Counted from the stretch's first letter, positions 45,901 through 56,061 are shown. The stretch is 64,000 nucleotides of DNA from JBGRQA01 sp041725895 (GCA_041725895.1 JBGRQA010000025.1:28301-92300); one strand, 5' to 3'. Translations and numbers: made by a program. Notes: a model not told the origin generated them from the sequence alone.

Positions 45901-47616
45901 ATGAACATAAAAACAGGTATAATTTGTTTGATTGCAATATTTTTTCACACGGGATTATGGGGAAAAGAACTCCCCCGGGATTATTTTCGCTCGCCTGTGG
46001 ATTTTCCAATCACCCTCTCGGGGAACTTTGGTGAACTAAGAAACAACCATTTCCACTCCGGAATTGATATTCGCACTTTCACCACCGGGAAGAGAGTTTA
46101 TGCAGCAGCACAAGGCACTGTCAGCCGGATCAAAATATCAGCAGGGGGCTATGGTAAAGCCCTCTACATAGACCATCCAAACGGATACACAACTGTATAC
46201 GCCCATTTAAAAAGCTTCGCCCCCGCACTAGAAAATTATATCCTCTCAGAACAATACCGACGTAATTCCTTTGAAATCGATATTCCTGTCCCGAAAAATA
46301 AATTCGTGTTCAAAAAAGGGAGCCTGATTGCCTATTCAGGCAACACCGGATCATCCGCCGGGCCACATCTGCATTTTGAAATTCGAGAAACAAAAAGTGA
46401 GCACCCGGTAAATCCATTGCTCTTCAGTTTCAAAATAAAAGACACTAAAGCACCCAAAATTTTCAGTCTCTACATCTATCCTCTGGATCTGCAAAGCAGC
46501 ATCAATGGTAAGAAAACACGACAAAAATTTTCGGTCACTTATTATGATAACGCCTACCATCTAAAAGGCGCCCCAAAAATCAAGCTTCACGGGAAAATCG
46601 GATTTGCTCTTGAGGCCAATGATTACATGAACGATACCTGGAGTAAGTGTGGCATTTACAGTCTTCAATTTCGGGTAGATAATGAGTTAAAAACGGAATT
46701 CTCCATCCCGGAATTCTCCTTTGCCGAAAGTCGGTATATTAACAGCCATATGGATTACCAGCTTAACAAACAATATCGAAAAAGGATCCACAAGTGCTTT
46801 CTTGCACCCAACAACAAGCTCAGTATTTATAAAAGGGTAAAAGACAAGGGAATTATCCATTTTACAGATGACCTTACCCATTCGTTGGAGTTTAAAATAA
46901 AAGACGCCAACAGGAACACGGCAATACTACGATTCAAGGTAAATTCTGTATCAACCAAACCCCAAAATACTACCCGTGAATTTGTGCAAGTTATGCCATA
47001 CAATCAATCCAACAAATTCACAAAGGATAGTCTCGAACTGTTATTGCCTGCCAATTGTCTTTATGACACCCTTTACTTTAACTACAAAAATCAGCATTCA
47101 GCCAATACCTTCTATTCGGCAAAGCATCATATTCACAATGAGAACACCCCTGTTCACAAACACTTTACTTTGGGAATTCGCCCCCGAAACCTGCCTGAGA
47201 AATTGCAGGACAAAGCACTGGTTGCCCGCATTGACAAAAGAGGCAAACTCCACAATATGGGTGGGCTCTTTTTTGATGGATGGGTAAAAACCAAAATTCG
47301 GGAATTTGGCAATTTTGTAATTACTGTCGATACAATTGCCCCAACCATTCGACCAGTAAAAAAATACAAAGGTCTAAACCTAAAGCAACACAAACGCATT
47401 GAATTTCTGATCAAAGATGAATTATCCGGAATAAAAAGCTATGTGGGTGAGATTGATGGGAAATGGGTTCTGTTTGAATACGATGCCAAGAAAAACAAGA
47501 TATTCTACAAATTCGACTCCAAACGCCTGAAATCAGGTCAAAAACATTCCCTGAAACTAACAATCACCGATCACAAAGACAACAAAACTCACTATACCAA
47601 CCACTTTATCTGGTAA
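45901..47616 (+). CDS. M23 (LytM) family peptidase, exported
   Basis: This is 571 residues from the ATG at 45901, which gives a signal peptide (MNIKTGIICLIAIFFHTGLW). The LytM domain shows the zinc-site motifs HFHSGID (His52, Asp56) and HLH (His156, His158), all present, so it should be an active peptidoglycan endopeptidase or an amidase activator. A long beta-rich C-terminal part (about residues 175-571) is unique and may place the enzyme at the envelope. ATG codons at 45835 and 45892 in frame lie upstream but do not give a better signal peptide. Confidence 0.88.
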   Translation: MNIKTGIICLIAIFFHTGLWGKELPRDYFRSPVDFPITLSGNFGELRNNHFHSGIDIRTFTTGKRVYAAAQGTVSRIKISAGGYGKALYIDHPNGYTTVYAHLKSFAPALENYILSEQYRRNSFEIDIPVPKNKFVFKKGSLIAYSGNTGSSAGPHLHFEIRETKSEHPVNPLLFSFKIKDTKAPKIFSLYIYPLDLQSSINGKKTRQKFSVTYYDNAYHLKGAPKIKLHGKIGFALEANDYMNDTWSKCGIYSLQFRVDNELKTEFSIPEFSFAESRYINSHMDYQLNKQYRKRIHKCFLAPNNKLSIYKRVKDKGIIHFTDDLTHSLEFKIKDANRNTAILRFKVNSVSTKPQNTTREFVQVMPYNQSNKFTKDSLELLLPANCLYDTLYFNYKNQHSANTFYSAKHHIHNENTPVHKHFTLGIRPRNLPEKLQDKALVARIDKRGKLHNMGGLFFDGWVKTKIREFGNFVITVDTIAPTIRPVKKYKGLNLKQHKRIEFLIKDELSGIKSYVGEIDGKWVLFEYDAKKNKIFYKFDSKRLKSGQKHSLKLTITDHKDNKTHYTNHFIW

Positions 47617-47780
47617 ATAGCATTCAGCCGGGAAAAGATTCCTCAACTTTTCCCGGTGCACTAATCTTTTCTTTTTCATAGTAATTCCATCCCGTCCCCT
47701 TTTCGCAATCAGGCTCCACCCCTTATTTTTCGCAACATTGAAATATATTGAATGGGTCTTTCATCAATTCTTTTTTTTGC

Positions 47781-47788
47781 TATTTTTG
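47781..47788 (+). promoter_or_regulatory. -7 promoter box of the dipeptidase gene
   Basis: TATTTTTG matches TAnnTTTG 57 bases upstream of the ATG at 47846. No clear -33 box is found. Confidence 0.45.
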
Positions 47789-47845
47789 TAAGAATTGAAT
47801 TGGAAAACGATTTAATATCCAAAATACCCAATAAATATTTAAACA

Positions 47846-49561
47846 ATGATGAAAAAGATTTCTGCAGTATTTGCGTTCCTTATGCTGATCTCATCCTTTA
47901 CAGCTCAGCAGGTTAATGCATGTACCGATTTTCTGTTTACACGTGGAGCTACTGTGGACGGATCAACTATGGTTACTTACGCAGCCGACTCACACGTATT
48001 GTATGGTGAACTGTATTACCGTCCGGCACAGGACTGGCCAGCAGGAACCATGATGGACATTCACGAATGGGATACTGGAAAATACCTGGGACAAATTCCA
48101 CAAGTTGCCCATACCTATTCGGTAGTTGGAAATATGAATGAATTCCAATTGGCTATTGGTGAATCTACCTATGGCGGTCGTAAAGAATTATCTTCTCAGG
48201 AAGGTGGTATTATTGATTACGGTAGCTTGATGTATCTGGCTCTTCAGCGAGCTAAAAATGCCCGTGAAGCCATTAAGGTTATGACCGAACTTGTGGAAAC
48301 CTACGGATACTACAGTTCCGGAGAATCCTTCTCTATTATTGATCCAAATGAGGTTTGGATTATGGAAATGATTGGAAAAGGAAACGGTGAGAAAGGTGCC
48401 GTTTGGGTTGCCCGCAGAATTCCTGACGGTTACGTTAGCGGACATGCCAACCAGGCTCGTATCACAACTTTCCCATTGGAAGGAAAAAACTCCATCTCTT
48501 CAGACAAAATGGATAAGATCTTCAACCCTGAAGTAGAGAATGTATACGCAAAAGATGTTATCTCTTTCGCCAAAGAAAAAGGTTTTTATCCTCAAGAAGG
48601 CAAAAACAAAGACTTCAGCTTCTCTGATACTTATGCTCCTGTTGATTTTGGTGGAGCTCGTTTCTGTGAAATGCGTGTGTGGGCTTTCTTCAACGAAATC
48701 AACGGCGATATGGCAAAATATTACGATTACGCCAAAGGAAACGTAAAACACGACAAAAAGGGGTATGCAACCAATCGTATGCCACTTTGGATCAAGCCAG
48801 ACAAGAAAGTTTCTCCTTTGGAGGTAATGGATTTCATGAGAAACCACCTGGAGGGAACCGAACTGGATATGTCTAAAGATTTAGGCGCTGGTCCTTTCGG
48901 AAACCCTTACCGTTGGAGACCACTTACCTGGAAAGTTGACGGAGTTGCCTACTGCAACGAACGTGCAACTGCTACACAACAAACTGGTTTCTGCTTTGTT
49001 GCCCAGGCTCGTAACTGGCTTCCTGATGCAGTTGGTGGAATCAACTGGTTTAGTGTTGATGATGCCGGTTCTACCGTATTCTTCCCCGTATATTGTGGTG
49101 TTACCCGTGTTCCTGAATCCTATGCGGTAGGAAACGGTAAAATGATGGATTTCACTAACAATTCTGCATTCTGGGTATTCAACCAGGTTTCTAACTTTGC
49201 TTACACTCGTTACAGCGAAATCCACCCTGAGATCCGTAAGAAGCAGAAAGAACTGGAAAACAAATACTACGCCTTTACCAAAATCATCGATCATGCTGCC
49301 GAAGGTATGTTCAAGGATAATAAGGATATGGCTATTGAATTCCTAACTGACTTCACCTGCAACCAGGGAGATAACCTGACCAAAGAGTGGAGAGATTTCT
49401 ACGGATATTTGTTTGCTAAATTCATGGATGGAAACATCAAAGAAAAAGATGGCAACAAACAAAATCCCAAAATGAAACAACCAGGTTACAGCAAAGAATT
49501 TTACAAAAATGTTGCTAAAACCACTGGAGATAAATTAAAAGTAAAAGGTGCTGCGCACTAA
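47846..49561 (+). CDS. Peptidase family C69 dipeptidase, exported
   Basis: This 571-residue Ntn-hydrolase has a signal peptide (KKISAVFAFLMLISSFTA) followed by ACTDFLFTRGATVDGSTM. The Cys at residue 26 becomes the N-terminal nucleophile after cleavage, as in PepD/C69 dipeptidases. Conserved ESTYGG, SIIDPNEVWIMEMIG and GYVSGHANQARI follow. It degrades dipeptides in the periplasm. It is monocistronic with a strong terminator. Codon use is markedly biased to common codons, suggesting high expression. Confidence 0.92.
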   Translation: MMKKISAVFAFLMLISSFTAQQVNACTDFLFTRGATVDGSTMVTYAADSHVLYGELYYRPAQDWPAGTMMDIHEWDTGKYLGQIPQVAHTYSVVGNMNEFQLAIGESTYGGRKELSSQEGGIIDYGSLMYLALQRAKNAREAIKVMTELVETYGYYSSGESFSIIDPNEVWIMEMIGKGNGEKGAVWVARRIPDGYVSGHANQARITTFPLEGKNSISSDKMDKIFNPEVENVYAKDVISFAKEKGFYPQEGKNKDFSFSDTYAPVDFGGARFCEMRVWAFFNEINGDMAKYYDYAKGNVKHDKKGYATNRMPLWIKPDKKVSPLEVMDFMRNHLEGTELDMSKDLGAGPFGNPYRWRPLTWKVDGVAYCNERATATQQTGFCFVAQARNWLPDAVGGINWFSVDDAGSTVFFPVYCGVTRVPESYAVGNGKMMDFTNNSAFWVFNQVSNFAYTRYSEIHPEIRKKQKELENKYYAFTKIIDHAAEGMFKDNKDMAIEFLTDFTCNQGDNLTKEWRDFYGYLFAKFMDGNIKEKDGNKQNPKMKQPGYSKEFYKNVAKTTGDKLKVKGAAH

Positions 49562-49584
49562 TTAAAACATTTTCAGTTTGAAAA

Positions 49585-49611
49585 GGGAGTCACTTTCGAC
49601 TCCCTTTTTTT
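49585..49611 (+). terminator. Terminator of the dipeptidase gene
   Basis: GGGAGTC pairs with GACTCCC around a 6-base loop and is followed by seven T. Confidence 0.92.
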
Positions 49612-49727
49612 GTACTTTTGATTCGTATGATCGGAAAGAAAAACAAGGAATACCTGGGAGGTTGAATTGCATTCTAAAAAAACAATAAGATTTACAGACT
49701 TTGCTTTTCGATTCAGATTCTTTTTAT

Positions 49728-49735
49728 TAATTTTG
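49728..49735 (+). promoter_or_regulatory. Promoter of rplS
   Basis: TAATTTTG is a -7 box 82 bases upstream of the rplS ATG. A TTTG at 49700-49703 could be the -33 element with a somewhat long 24-base spacer. Confidence 0.5.
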
Positions 49736-49817
49736 CGGCGAATTCGTGCGTAATCTCTTACATGCAACAACGAAATATGTAATATTGCGCTCGTCAACAT
49801 TAAAAAAATTTTATACG

Positions 49818-50168
49818 ATGGATTTAATTAAAGTTGCAGAACAAGCTTTTGCAGGTGAAAAAAGAGAACTTCCTGAGTTCGGTGCTGGTGACACTATCAG
49901 CGTATCCTACAAAATTAAAGAGGGTAACAAAGAAAGAACTCAGATCTTTAGAGGAGTAATCATTCAGATTAAAGGTAGCGGTTCTACTAAAACCTTTACT
50001 ATCAGAAAAATGTCTGGTAACATCGGTGTAGAAAGAATCATTCCTTTCAACTCTCCTTTCATCGAGAAAATTGAAGTGAACAAGAGAGGTCGTGTTAGAA
50101 GAGCTAGAATTTTCTACCTACGCGCTCTTACTGGTAAGAAAGCAAGAATCAAAGAAAGAAGATTCTAG
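49818..50168 (+). CDS. rplS: 50S ribosomal protein L19
   Basis: This 116-residue protein matches L19 throughout: FGAGDTISVSYKIKEGNKER, RTQIFRGVIIQIKGSGS, TFTIRKMSGNIGVERIIPFN and the basic end RGRVRRARIFYLRALTGKKA. It sits at the 30S-50S interface. I chose the ATG at 49818, where the family starts. An in-frame GTG/ATG upstream at 49746 adds 24 unrelated residues. It is a single-gene unit with its own promoter and terminator. Confidence 0.97.
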   Translation: MDLIKVAEQAFAGEKRELPEFGAGDTISVSYKIKEGNKERTQIFRGVIIQIKGSGSTKTFTIRKMSGNIGVERIIPFNSPFIEKIEVNKRGRVRRARIFYLRALTGKKARIKERRF

Positions 50169-50190
50169 TCTGGTTTTACCCGAAAATATT

Positions 50191-50221
50191 AAAAGCTTTC
50201 CGTATGGAAAGCTTTTTTTTT
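50191..50221 (+). terminator. Terminator of rplS
   Basis: AAAAGCTTTCC pairs with GGAAAGCTTTT around a GTAT loop and extends into T. Confidence 0.92.
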
Positions 50222-50320
50222 GGCCTATTTCCCCATTTACCCCCTTCTCAATTGGAATCGCCAAAGACCTTTAAAAAAATGAAACCAGGGATTATCAATA
50301 GGATGGAAAAAGACAGCTAT

Positions 50321-50351
50321 AAAAAAATCCCTTCACCGAAGCAAAGGGATT
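50321..50351 (-). terminator. Terminator of the AsmA-family gene
   Basis: On the minus strand AATCCCTT pairs with AAGGGATT around a 10-base loop and is followed by a T run. Confidence 0.85.
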
Positions 50352-50375
50352 GTATCATTAGAAAAGAGGTTTCTT

Positions 50376-52901
50376 CTACTTAAAAAAACCTTTCAATTTC
50401 TTTTCCAGTTCTTTCTTCAACTTATCGCCTTTTTTCTTAAGCTCCGCTTTGGCTCTGCGTTCCAATTCTTTCTTTACTGCATACTGAGCCTGCTTAATGG
50501 CTTTACTCAAATCCAGCTTCACTTCCGGATCGCTAACCGTTCCACCAATTTTTACAGCCACATCAAGATCCGGAACATTATCGTACCCTGGTAGCTTATC
50601 GAAATACTGATTCACCTCTTTCCCCAGTTCATTTTTAGGAAGCTTCATATCCATGGTAAAATCCAGATTTCCTTCTACAGACTGTGTTCCATATATAGTG
50701 GCATCATGACCTGCAATTTTGACTTTAAACGGAGGCACTTTAACGTTTCCATCCTTAATAAGGAATTTCATATCAAATTGCGTCAGTGAGATTCGCTTGT
50801 AACTATCATTCTTCAAAAGCTTAGCCAGAGTATCAAATGCTTTGTTGTCCGATATGATAATTTTTCTGGAATGAAAAGCACCCTTACCGTTTAGGGTTTT
50901 CATTTTGGGACTCATTTCCTCATCCATTTTGGATGCAATACTTAAATCTGCAGAAACTTTCCCCTCACAATTCATAGCTACAGGAACCATTTCCTTCACC
51001 ATACTTAGAGATTCATAAGCCGATTTGATATCAAAATTCTGAACATCCAAGCCAAAATCCATTGAGGGTTCCTTGACATTTTGCGTACTATAGCTACCAT
51101 TCATGGTCATCCCTCCCTGCAGCATATTCATGCTCAGATTTTTTAGAACAGCAACCGAATTCTTAACTACAATCAATCCCTTTACATTCTGAATGTCCAA
51201 TTTGTCAAATCGGATCTTCTTCATATTGGAAACCAACTTCAGATCAAGGTTAGCAGGGATCTCTATTACTGAGAGAGGAATGGTATCCCCTGGTGTAGCC
51301 GGAGCGGCCTTCACCTCTTCCTGCTCCTCTTCGCTCATAAATTCATTCAGATCCATCCAGTTGGAATTCATCCGAAAATCTCCTTTAAGCGTTTGTCCTT
51401 TTAATGCGTAGGGTATATAATTATGAATCTTCCCGCTTAATTTCACATCTGATTTCCCTATTCTGGAATCAAAAGAATTCAGACTAATATATTTAGGCGT
51501 AAAACTAAGCGCCGAATTCAAAATTCGAACTCCCTGTGGAAAATCCGGCGTTTTAAACTCAAAATTTTTCAGTTTCACATCTCCCTTGGCCATAAAATCC
51601 TCGTATCTCTCTTTTTCAATAGAGGACATTTTGCCATTAAAGCTTACGTTAGCATTCACAATCCCGGCAATATCCACACTATCCATAGGAATAGCATGTT
51701 TTACTTTGGCAAAATCTATAACCCCTTTAAACACTCCATCAATTTCAGGATCACTTACCGGAGTTTTAACATGCATCGTTGCATCAAAAGGATTATTGGC
51801 AATCTCCACATGGAAACGATTCACATCAGTCACTGTATTATCGGCATCTCCTCCTGGATTGCGGACTTCAACATCAACAAAGATATTTTCCACCGATTCC
51901 GGCAGATCAGGATATTTAAAGCGCGCGTTATCCACCTTTAAACTTGCCCCAAATCCGGGAAGATGATCTTCTCGATATTCCCCCTTCACATAAGCATTCA
52001 ACGCCAGGTTTCCGGAGGTCTCCAGTCCCTTTAAATCCGTTTTAAACACATCCGGAACCATGGAAAGGAGTGTTTTGAAGTCGGTTTTCCTGGCATCCAA
52101 TTTCAAATCCAAATCGTAGGCATCCTCCTTCATCCCAAAACTTCCATCCACACCAAACTCAAGATCGTTCAAATAGAGTTGATTGTCTTTAAAATGGAAA
52201 ACCATATTCTCCAGGTTGGCTGCAATCACAGCCTCCAATTTCATTTTTGCTTTTTTCAGATACTTTACGTTTTCATACTCGACCTCAACTCCATTCAATT
52301 CGGTAACAAGATCCAAGTTGGTTTCCCTGGCCGAAAAATCACCAGCTAATCTAAGATCAAGATTCGCAATTTCCATCCGAGTCTTCAAGGAGGCATCATC
52401 ATAAAGCAGTGAAAATCCATTCACATTCACCTCTTCAAATCTCACTTTGAAATCAGAACTACCTTCAGACTCAGCTGATTTTTCCTCTTCAATGGTCTCA
52501 CTGCTCTCCTTCGCAATATCCCAGTTGGCTTTCCCATCCTTCAGAACGATTGCATTTACTCTGGCCTGATCCAAAACAATGGCTCCCACCTCTATCGCTT
52601 CACCCGACCACAATGAAGACAAATTAACCGCTGTATAGAAACGATCCAAAACAACCAGTGTATCTCCCTGGAATTCGTTCTTCCCAATCACCGCAATGTC
52701 TTCCAGTTCCAGGTAGAGGTTAGGAAAACTTTTAAACATAGACAGGGAAATATCTCCCAACTCTATGTTAGCATCCACCGCCTTGTTCATTTCAATTTTC
52801 GCTCTCTCCAAGATTTTATCTTTAAAGACATAGGGCAGAATAATCATAAGCGCCACCAAGACAACCAGAAAGCCACCAAATATTTTTAGAAATTTCTTCA
52901 T
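50376..52901 (-). CDS. AsmA-family envelope protein
   Basis: This 841-residue protein has one N-terminal membrane anchor (about residues 5-27, FLKIFGGFLVVLVALMIILP) and then a long periplasmic beta-rich part with the AsmA N-terminal pattern (NIELGDISLSMFKSFPNLYL) and a C-terminal AsmA_2-like region (LNGKGAFHSRKIIISDN, then KLPGYDNVPDLDVAVKIGG). The tail is a highly basic Lys/Leu helix. AsmA-like proteins are proposed to bridge the periplasm and move phospholipids to the outer membrane. It is a single gene. Confidence 0.9.
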   Translation of the reverse strand: MKKFLKIFGGFLVVLVALMIILPYVFKDKILERAKIEMNKAVDANIELGDISLSMFKSFPNLYLELEDIAVIGKNEFQGDTLVVLDRFYTAVNLSSLWSGEAIEVGAIVLDQARVNAIVLKDGKANWDIAKESSETIEEEKSAESEGSSDFKVRFEEVNVNGFSLLYDDASLKTRMEIANLDLRLAGDFSARETNLDLVTELNGVEVEYENVKYLKKAKMKLEAVIAANLENMVFHFKDNQLYLNDLEFGVDGSFGMKEDAYDLDLKLDARKTDFKTLLSMVPDVFKTDLKGLETSGNLALNAYVKGEYREDHLPGFGASLKVDNARFKYPDLPESVENIFVDVEVRNPGGDADNTVTDVNRFHVEIANNPFDATMHVKTPVSDPEIDGVFKGVIDFAKVKHAIPMDSVDIAGIVNANVSFNGKMSSIEKERYEDFMAKGDVKLKNFEFKTPDFPQGVRILNSALSFTPKYISLNSFDSRIGKSDVKLSGKIHNYIPYALKGQTLKGDFRMNSNWMDLNEFMSEEEQEEVKAAPATPGDTIPLSVIEIPANLDLKLVSNMKKIRFDKLDIQNVKGLIVVKNSVAVLKNLSMNMLQGGMTMNGSYSTQNVKEPSMDFGLDVQNFDIKSAYESLSMVKEMVPVAMNCEGKVSADLSIASKMDEEMSPKMKTLNGKGAFHSRKIIISDNKAFDTLAKLLKNDSYKRISLTQFDMKFLIKDGNVKVPPFKVKIAGHDATIYGTQSVEGNLDFTMDMKLPKNELGKEVNQYFDKLPGYDNVPDLDVAVKIGGTVSDPEVKLDLSKAIKQAQYAVKKELERRAKAELKKKGDKLKKELEKKLKGFFK

Positions 52902-53139
52902 TCTTTCAAACTTTATTGATTATGTACAAACAAAAATACAAAACCTGAAGGAATCCCCTTTTACAATAAGGAGGATTATATTTTAAAATTTGTTAAAACT
53001 AAATTTAAGTCTTTTTTTACTACCACCAAAAAAACCTTACCTAATAGAATTTAAACAACTTAAGATGCAACACATGATTCAAAAAGTAGTTGTTTTTGAA
53101 AAAACAAAGAAAAAATGTTTCAGAATAAAGAATTTTATC

Positions 53140-53147
53140 TATCTTTG
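53140..53147 (+). promoter_or_regulatory. Promoter of tRNA-Arg
   Basis: TATCTTTG is a perfect -7 box ending 16 bases before the tRNA. A weak GTTTC 18 bases further up may be the -33 element. Confidence 0.6.
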
Positions 53148-53163
53148 CATCGCAAAACGAAAC

Positions 53164-53237
53164 GGACGCGTAGCATAACTGGATAGTGCACCTCGTTACG
53201 GCCGAGGAGGTTGGGGGTTCGAATCCCTCCGTGTTCA
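53164..53237 (+). tRNA. tRNA-Arg (anticodon ACG)
   Basis: A full cloverleaf is visible. The acceptor stem GGACGCG pairs with CGTGTTC with G-U pairs, the anticodon stem CCTCG pairs with CGAGG around TTACGGC (anticodon ACG), and the T stem GGGGG pairs with CCCTC around TTCGAAT. The CCA end is not encoded as such. The accessory segment with an integrase begins just downstream, so the 3' end of this tRNA is the likely attachment site. Confidence 0.95.
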
Positions 53238-53261
53238 CAACCTGATTTCGCATCAGGCACC

Positions 53262-53295
53262 AAAACCCATCAAATCAATCATTTGGTGGGTTTTT
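53262..53295 (+). terminator. Terminator downstream of tRNA-Arg
   Basis: A 14-bp stem (AAAACCCATCAAAT with ATTTGGTGGGTTTT, one G-U pair) closes a 5-base loop and ends in T. Confidence 0.85.
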
Positions 53296-53515
53296 CATTT
53301 CCAGGCAATTACCTTCTACACCCAAATTCCATCAGTTTATTTCGAACCATTCTAGAACCCTTTTTCTATTTAACCTCCAGGACATAAGAACACCATACTA
53401 CTAAACAGTAAAACCAGACAAAACACACACATACACCTGTAATACTTGACATTACAAAATTAATCCCGTACCTTGAGTAGTAAATAAATCGAAAAAAAAT
53501 CGGATTATACCCATT

Positions 53516-54766
53516 ATGGATTCAATTACCATCCCCAAAGTCTCCTTTTTTCTAAGGGAAGGAAAAAGCAAAAAAAAGAAGCACGGTGCCCTCTTCATGC
53601 GGATTTACTACAAAGGAATCAACGCCGAAATCTCCCTTAAAAAAGAGATCCCCCTTTCAAAATGGAACAAAAAAGCAGGTGAACCCGCTGGAAACGCTCA
53701 ATTGGCCAAAGAGCTAAAACTCTTCTTTGAGATCATCGACTCCAAAGTTCAGAAACATTTCCGCTATCTGCTCGACCACAACCAGCCCATCTCCTCTGCC
53801 ATTTTGAAAAACTTACTACTGGGCCGCAAACGTAGGGAGAGAACCTTGCTGGAAGCCTTTAAATACCACAACCTACAAATCAAAGAACTCGAAAACACCG
53901 AATACGCACCAGGAACCATTCTGCGTTACCAAACCACAATGGAGCACATCAAACGCTTTCTCAAACAGGAATACAACCTGGCAGACATTCCCCTTTCAGA
54001 ACTCAACTACCAATTTGTCACCACCCTCGACAAATACTTCCGCTTGGATCGAAAGTGCAACCACAACACCACAGCCAAATACATCAAGAACCTCAAGAAG
54101 ATAATTAACCTGGCCATCAAACTGGACTGGTTGGAAAAAGATCCCTTCATTCACTACCAAGTCAAAACGAAACCGGTGGAAAGAGGATTCCTTACCCAGC
54201 AGGAATTAGATCGCATTATCAACTACAGATTCTCCACTCAAAGATTGGAGCTGGTAGCAGATCTCTTTGTCTTTTCCTGCTATACCGGTCTGGCCTACAT
54301 CGATATCAAAAAACTACCTCAGGATGCCATCGTTACTGGAATTGATGCTTGTCAATGGCTTTCCATCCAGAGACAGAAAACGGGCACCACAAGCAACATC
54401 CCTCTTCTCCCCCCGGCCTTAAGGATTATTGAAAAATACAAAGACCATCCTCTTTCCAGCTCCTCCGGAAAACTTCTGCCCGTTCTAAGCAATCAGAAGC
54501 TCAACAGCTACCTGAAGGAAATCGCAGATCTATGCAGAATCAACAAGAACCTAACCTTCCACCTGGCAAGGCATACCTTTGCCACCTCCGTTACCCTGGC
54601 CAACGGAATTTCCATGGAAGCAGTCAGTAAAATGTTGGGGCATCAATCCGTGCGAACCACTCAGATCTATTCAAAAATTGTGGAATCCCAAATCAGCAAC
54701 GAAATGCAAAAACTAAGAGTACATTTCACCCCTAAAAAGGAGGATCTAAAAAAATCGAACCAATAA
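53516..54766 (+). CDS. Tyrosine recombinase (integrase)
   Basis: This 416-residue site-specific recombinase has an N-terminal Arm-like region, a SAM-like core-binding domain (about 107-205) and a catalytic domain with His349, Arg352, His376 and Tyr385 (HLARHTF, LGHQSVRTTQIYSK). The first catalytic Arg, expected in the TGLR position, is Ala260 (CYTGLAYIDIKKL). This variant is common in Bacteroidota recombinases, and IntDOT is known to work without that Arg. It starts 279 bases after tRNA-Arg in the same direction, the classic arrangement for an element integrated at a tRNA 3' end. Confidence 0.92.
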   Translation: MDSITIPKVSFFLREGKSKKKKHGALFMRIYYKGINAEISLKKEIPLSKWNKKAGEPAGNAQLAKELKLFFEIIDSKVQKHFRYLLDHNQPISSAILKNLLLGRKRRERTLLEAFKYHNLQIKELENTEYAPGTILRYQTTMEHIKRFLKQEYNLADIPLSELNYQFVTTLDKYFRLDRKCNHNTTAKYIKNLKKIINLAIKLDWLEKDPFIHYQVKTKPVERGFLTQQELDRIINYRFSTQRLELVADLFVFSCYTGLAYIDIKKLPQDAIVTGIDACQWLSIQRQKTGTTSNIPLLPPALRIIEKYKDHPLSSSSGKLLPVLSNQKLNSYLKEIADLCRINKNLTFHLARHTFATSVTLANGISMEAVSKMLGHQSVRTTQIYSKIVESQISNEMQKLRVHFTPKKEDLKKSNQ

Positions 54767-54832
54767 TTTTAAAAACATAATATTTTTTATATATTTATTA
54801 CCCATAGGACTTAACCAAACTACTACGGCCCT

Positions 54833-55960
54833 ATGGTAAAGAAAAAGGACATTCCCTCTTTGGATTTTTTTTACAATTTAATCCGTCAGTTCAAACAGGA
54901 TCCTTCCAACTGGCTAAAGGAATACCAGCATCAAGCTTCCCTCGAACATCCCCTACCCAAACCTTTGCAACAAGCCATTTGGGATGAAACTCTTAATTTC
55001 ATCGACTACCTCAAAGCGGAAACATTGAATTTTTCCCAGGAAGAGGACATGTTGTTCTTCCTGAACCGGATTGAAACCTACATTCAATCTCTGTTCAATA
55101 CCATCATTAAAATGGATTTTCCCGAAAGTAAAATCCTAACCGATGCACTCACCTTACTACAGAACCGAATCAAGTATAACCTTGAGAATTATGAGACCTC
55201 CAAAAAGCAGCACAGCAACTCCCTCTTCCTGCTCCGCGAACTCCAAGCACTAAAAACTTTCCTTGACGGCAACACTATCTACTCCGAACTAATTGAAGCC
55301 AGTTGCAACCGATCCATTCTGGTGGGGCGCTCCCCTGCCGTTTCTGATAAATTCATAACGGACCAAATCCTATTCTATGAAAAAATAGCTTTAGCACGCA
55401 AACAAAATATAGAAAAAGAAATCCGGCACCATTCCCTCAAGTTAAAAAAAGAAACCTTTGTCAACTTCCTTCAAATCAACCACAATCTTCTTCAGGAATT
55501 AAATCATCCGGAAATCAATAACAATCTGAAATCCCTGCTGAATTCCCAGGTGCAGTACGATCCCCTCTACCTGGCCGAAATGCAAATTCGCTCCCTAATA
55601 CAAAATGTTTTAACCACCCCGATACTTCAATTCATAGAGGAAAACTACAGCTCCTACCTCATTCCCCTTAAAGAGAATTCCTCTTCTCAGGAAATTCTCA
55701 AGTTGCGATCCCCCCTGAATCGAATACAAGTCACACTACTCTCCCTCCTGATCTGCGATTCCAAAATACTTTTGAATTTTGAAACCGATAGCCAACTGGC
55801 CTCAATACTCGAAAAACATCTTCTTTACGAAACAGACAAACCGATGAAAAACATCCGTACCCTCATCGCTCAAATTCGCAGCAACGAGAAGAATATTCTA
55901 CCCGCATTCGAAAAAATTTTAAGCATTTTAGAGGAAAATATAAAAAAAATCACAAAATAA
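54833..55960 (+). CDS. Hypothetical protein of the accessory segment
   Basis: This 375-residue protein is helical and rich in Leu, Asn and Lys. I see no signal peptide, membrane segment or catalytic motif. It begins 66 bases after the integrase and may be co-transcribed with it. Its composition resembles other poorly characterised proteins of Bacteroidota mobile elements. No function is assigned. Confidence 0.7.
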   Translation: MVKKKDIPSLDFFYNLIRQFKQDPSNWLKEYQHQASLEHPLPKPLQQAIWDETLNFIDYLKAETLNFSQEEDMLFFLNRIETYIQSLFNTIIKMDFPESKILTDALTLLQNRIKYNLENYETSKKQHSNSLFLLRELQALKTFLDGNTIYSELIEASCNRSILVGRSPAVSDKFITDQILFYEKIALARKQNIEKEIRHHSLKLKKETFVNFLQINHNLLQELNHPEINNNLKSLLNSQVQYDPLYLAEMQIRSLIQNVLTTPILQFIEENYSSYLIPLKENSSSQEILKLRSPLNRIQVTLLSLLICDSKILLNFETDSQLASILEKHLLYETDKPMKNIRTLIAQIRSNEKNILPAFEKILSILEENIKKITK

Positions 55961-56061
55961 CAGCCTGATTATCAAGTGGAACTTAGGAAATCCATGGTAA
56001 CATTTCCACGGATTACCTCCCCTATGTATTAAATTCACTTCCATAATTAAATCAGACAATT

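Noticed and set aside
53206..53237. Second copy of the tRNA-Arg 3' end as the right attachment site
   Set aside because: I looked for it through to 64000 and found none. If it exists it lies outside the window.
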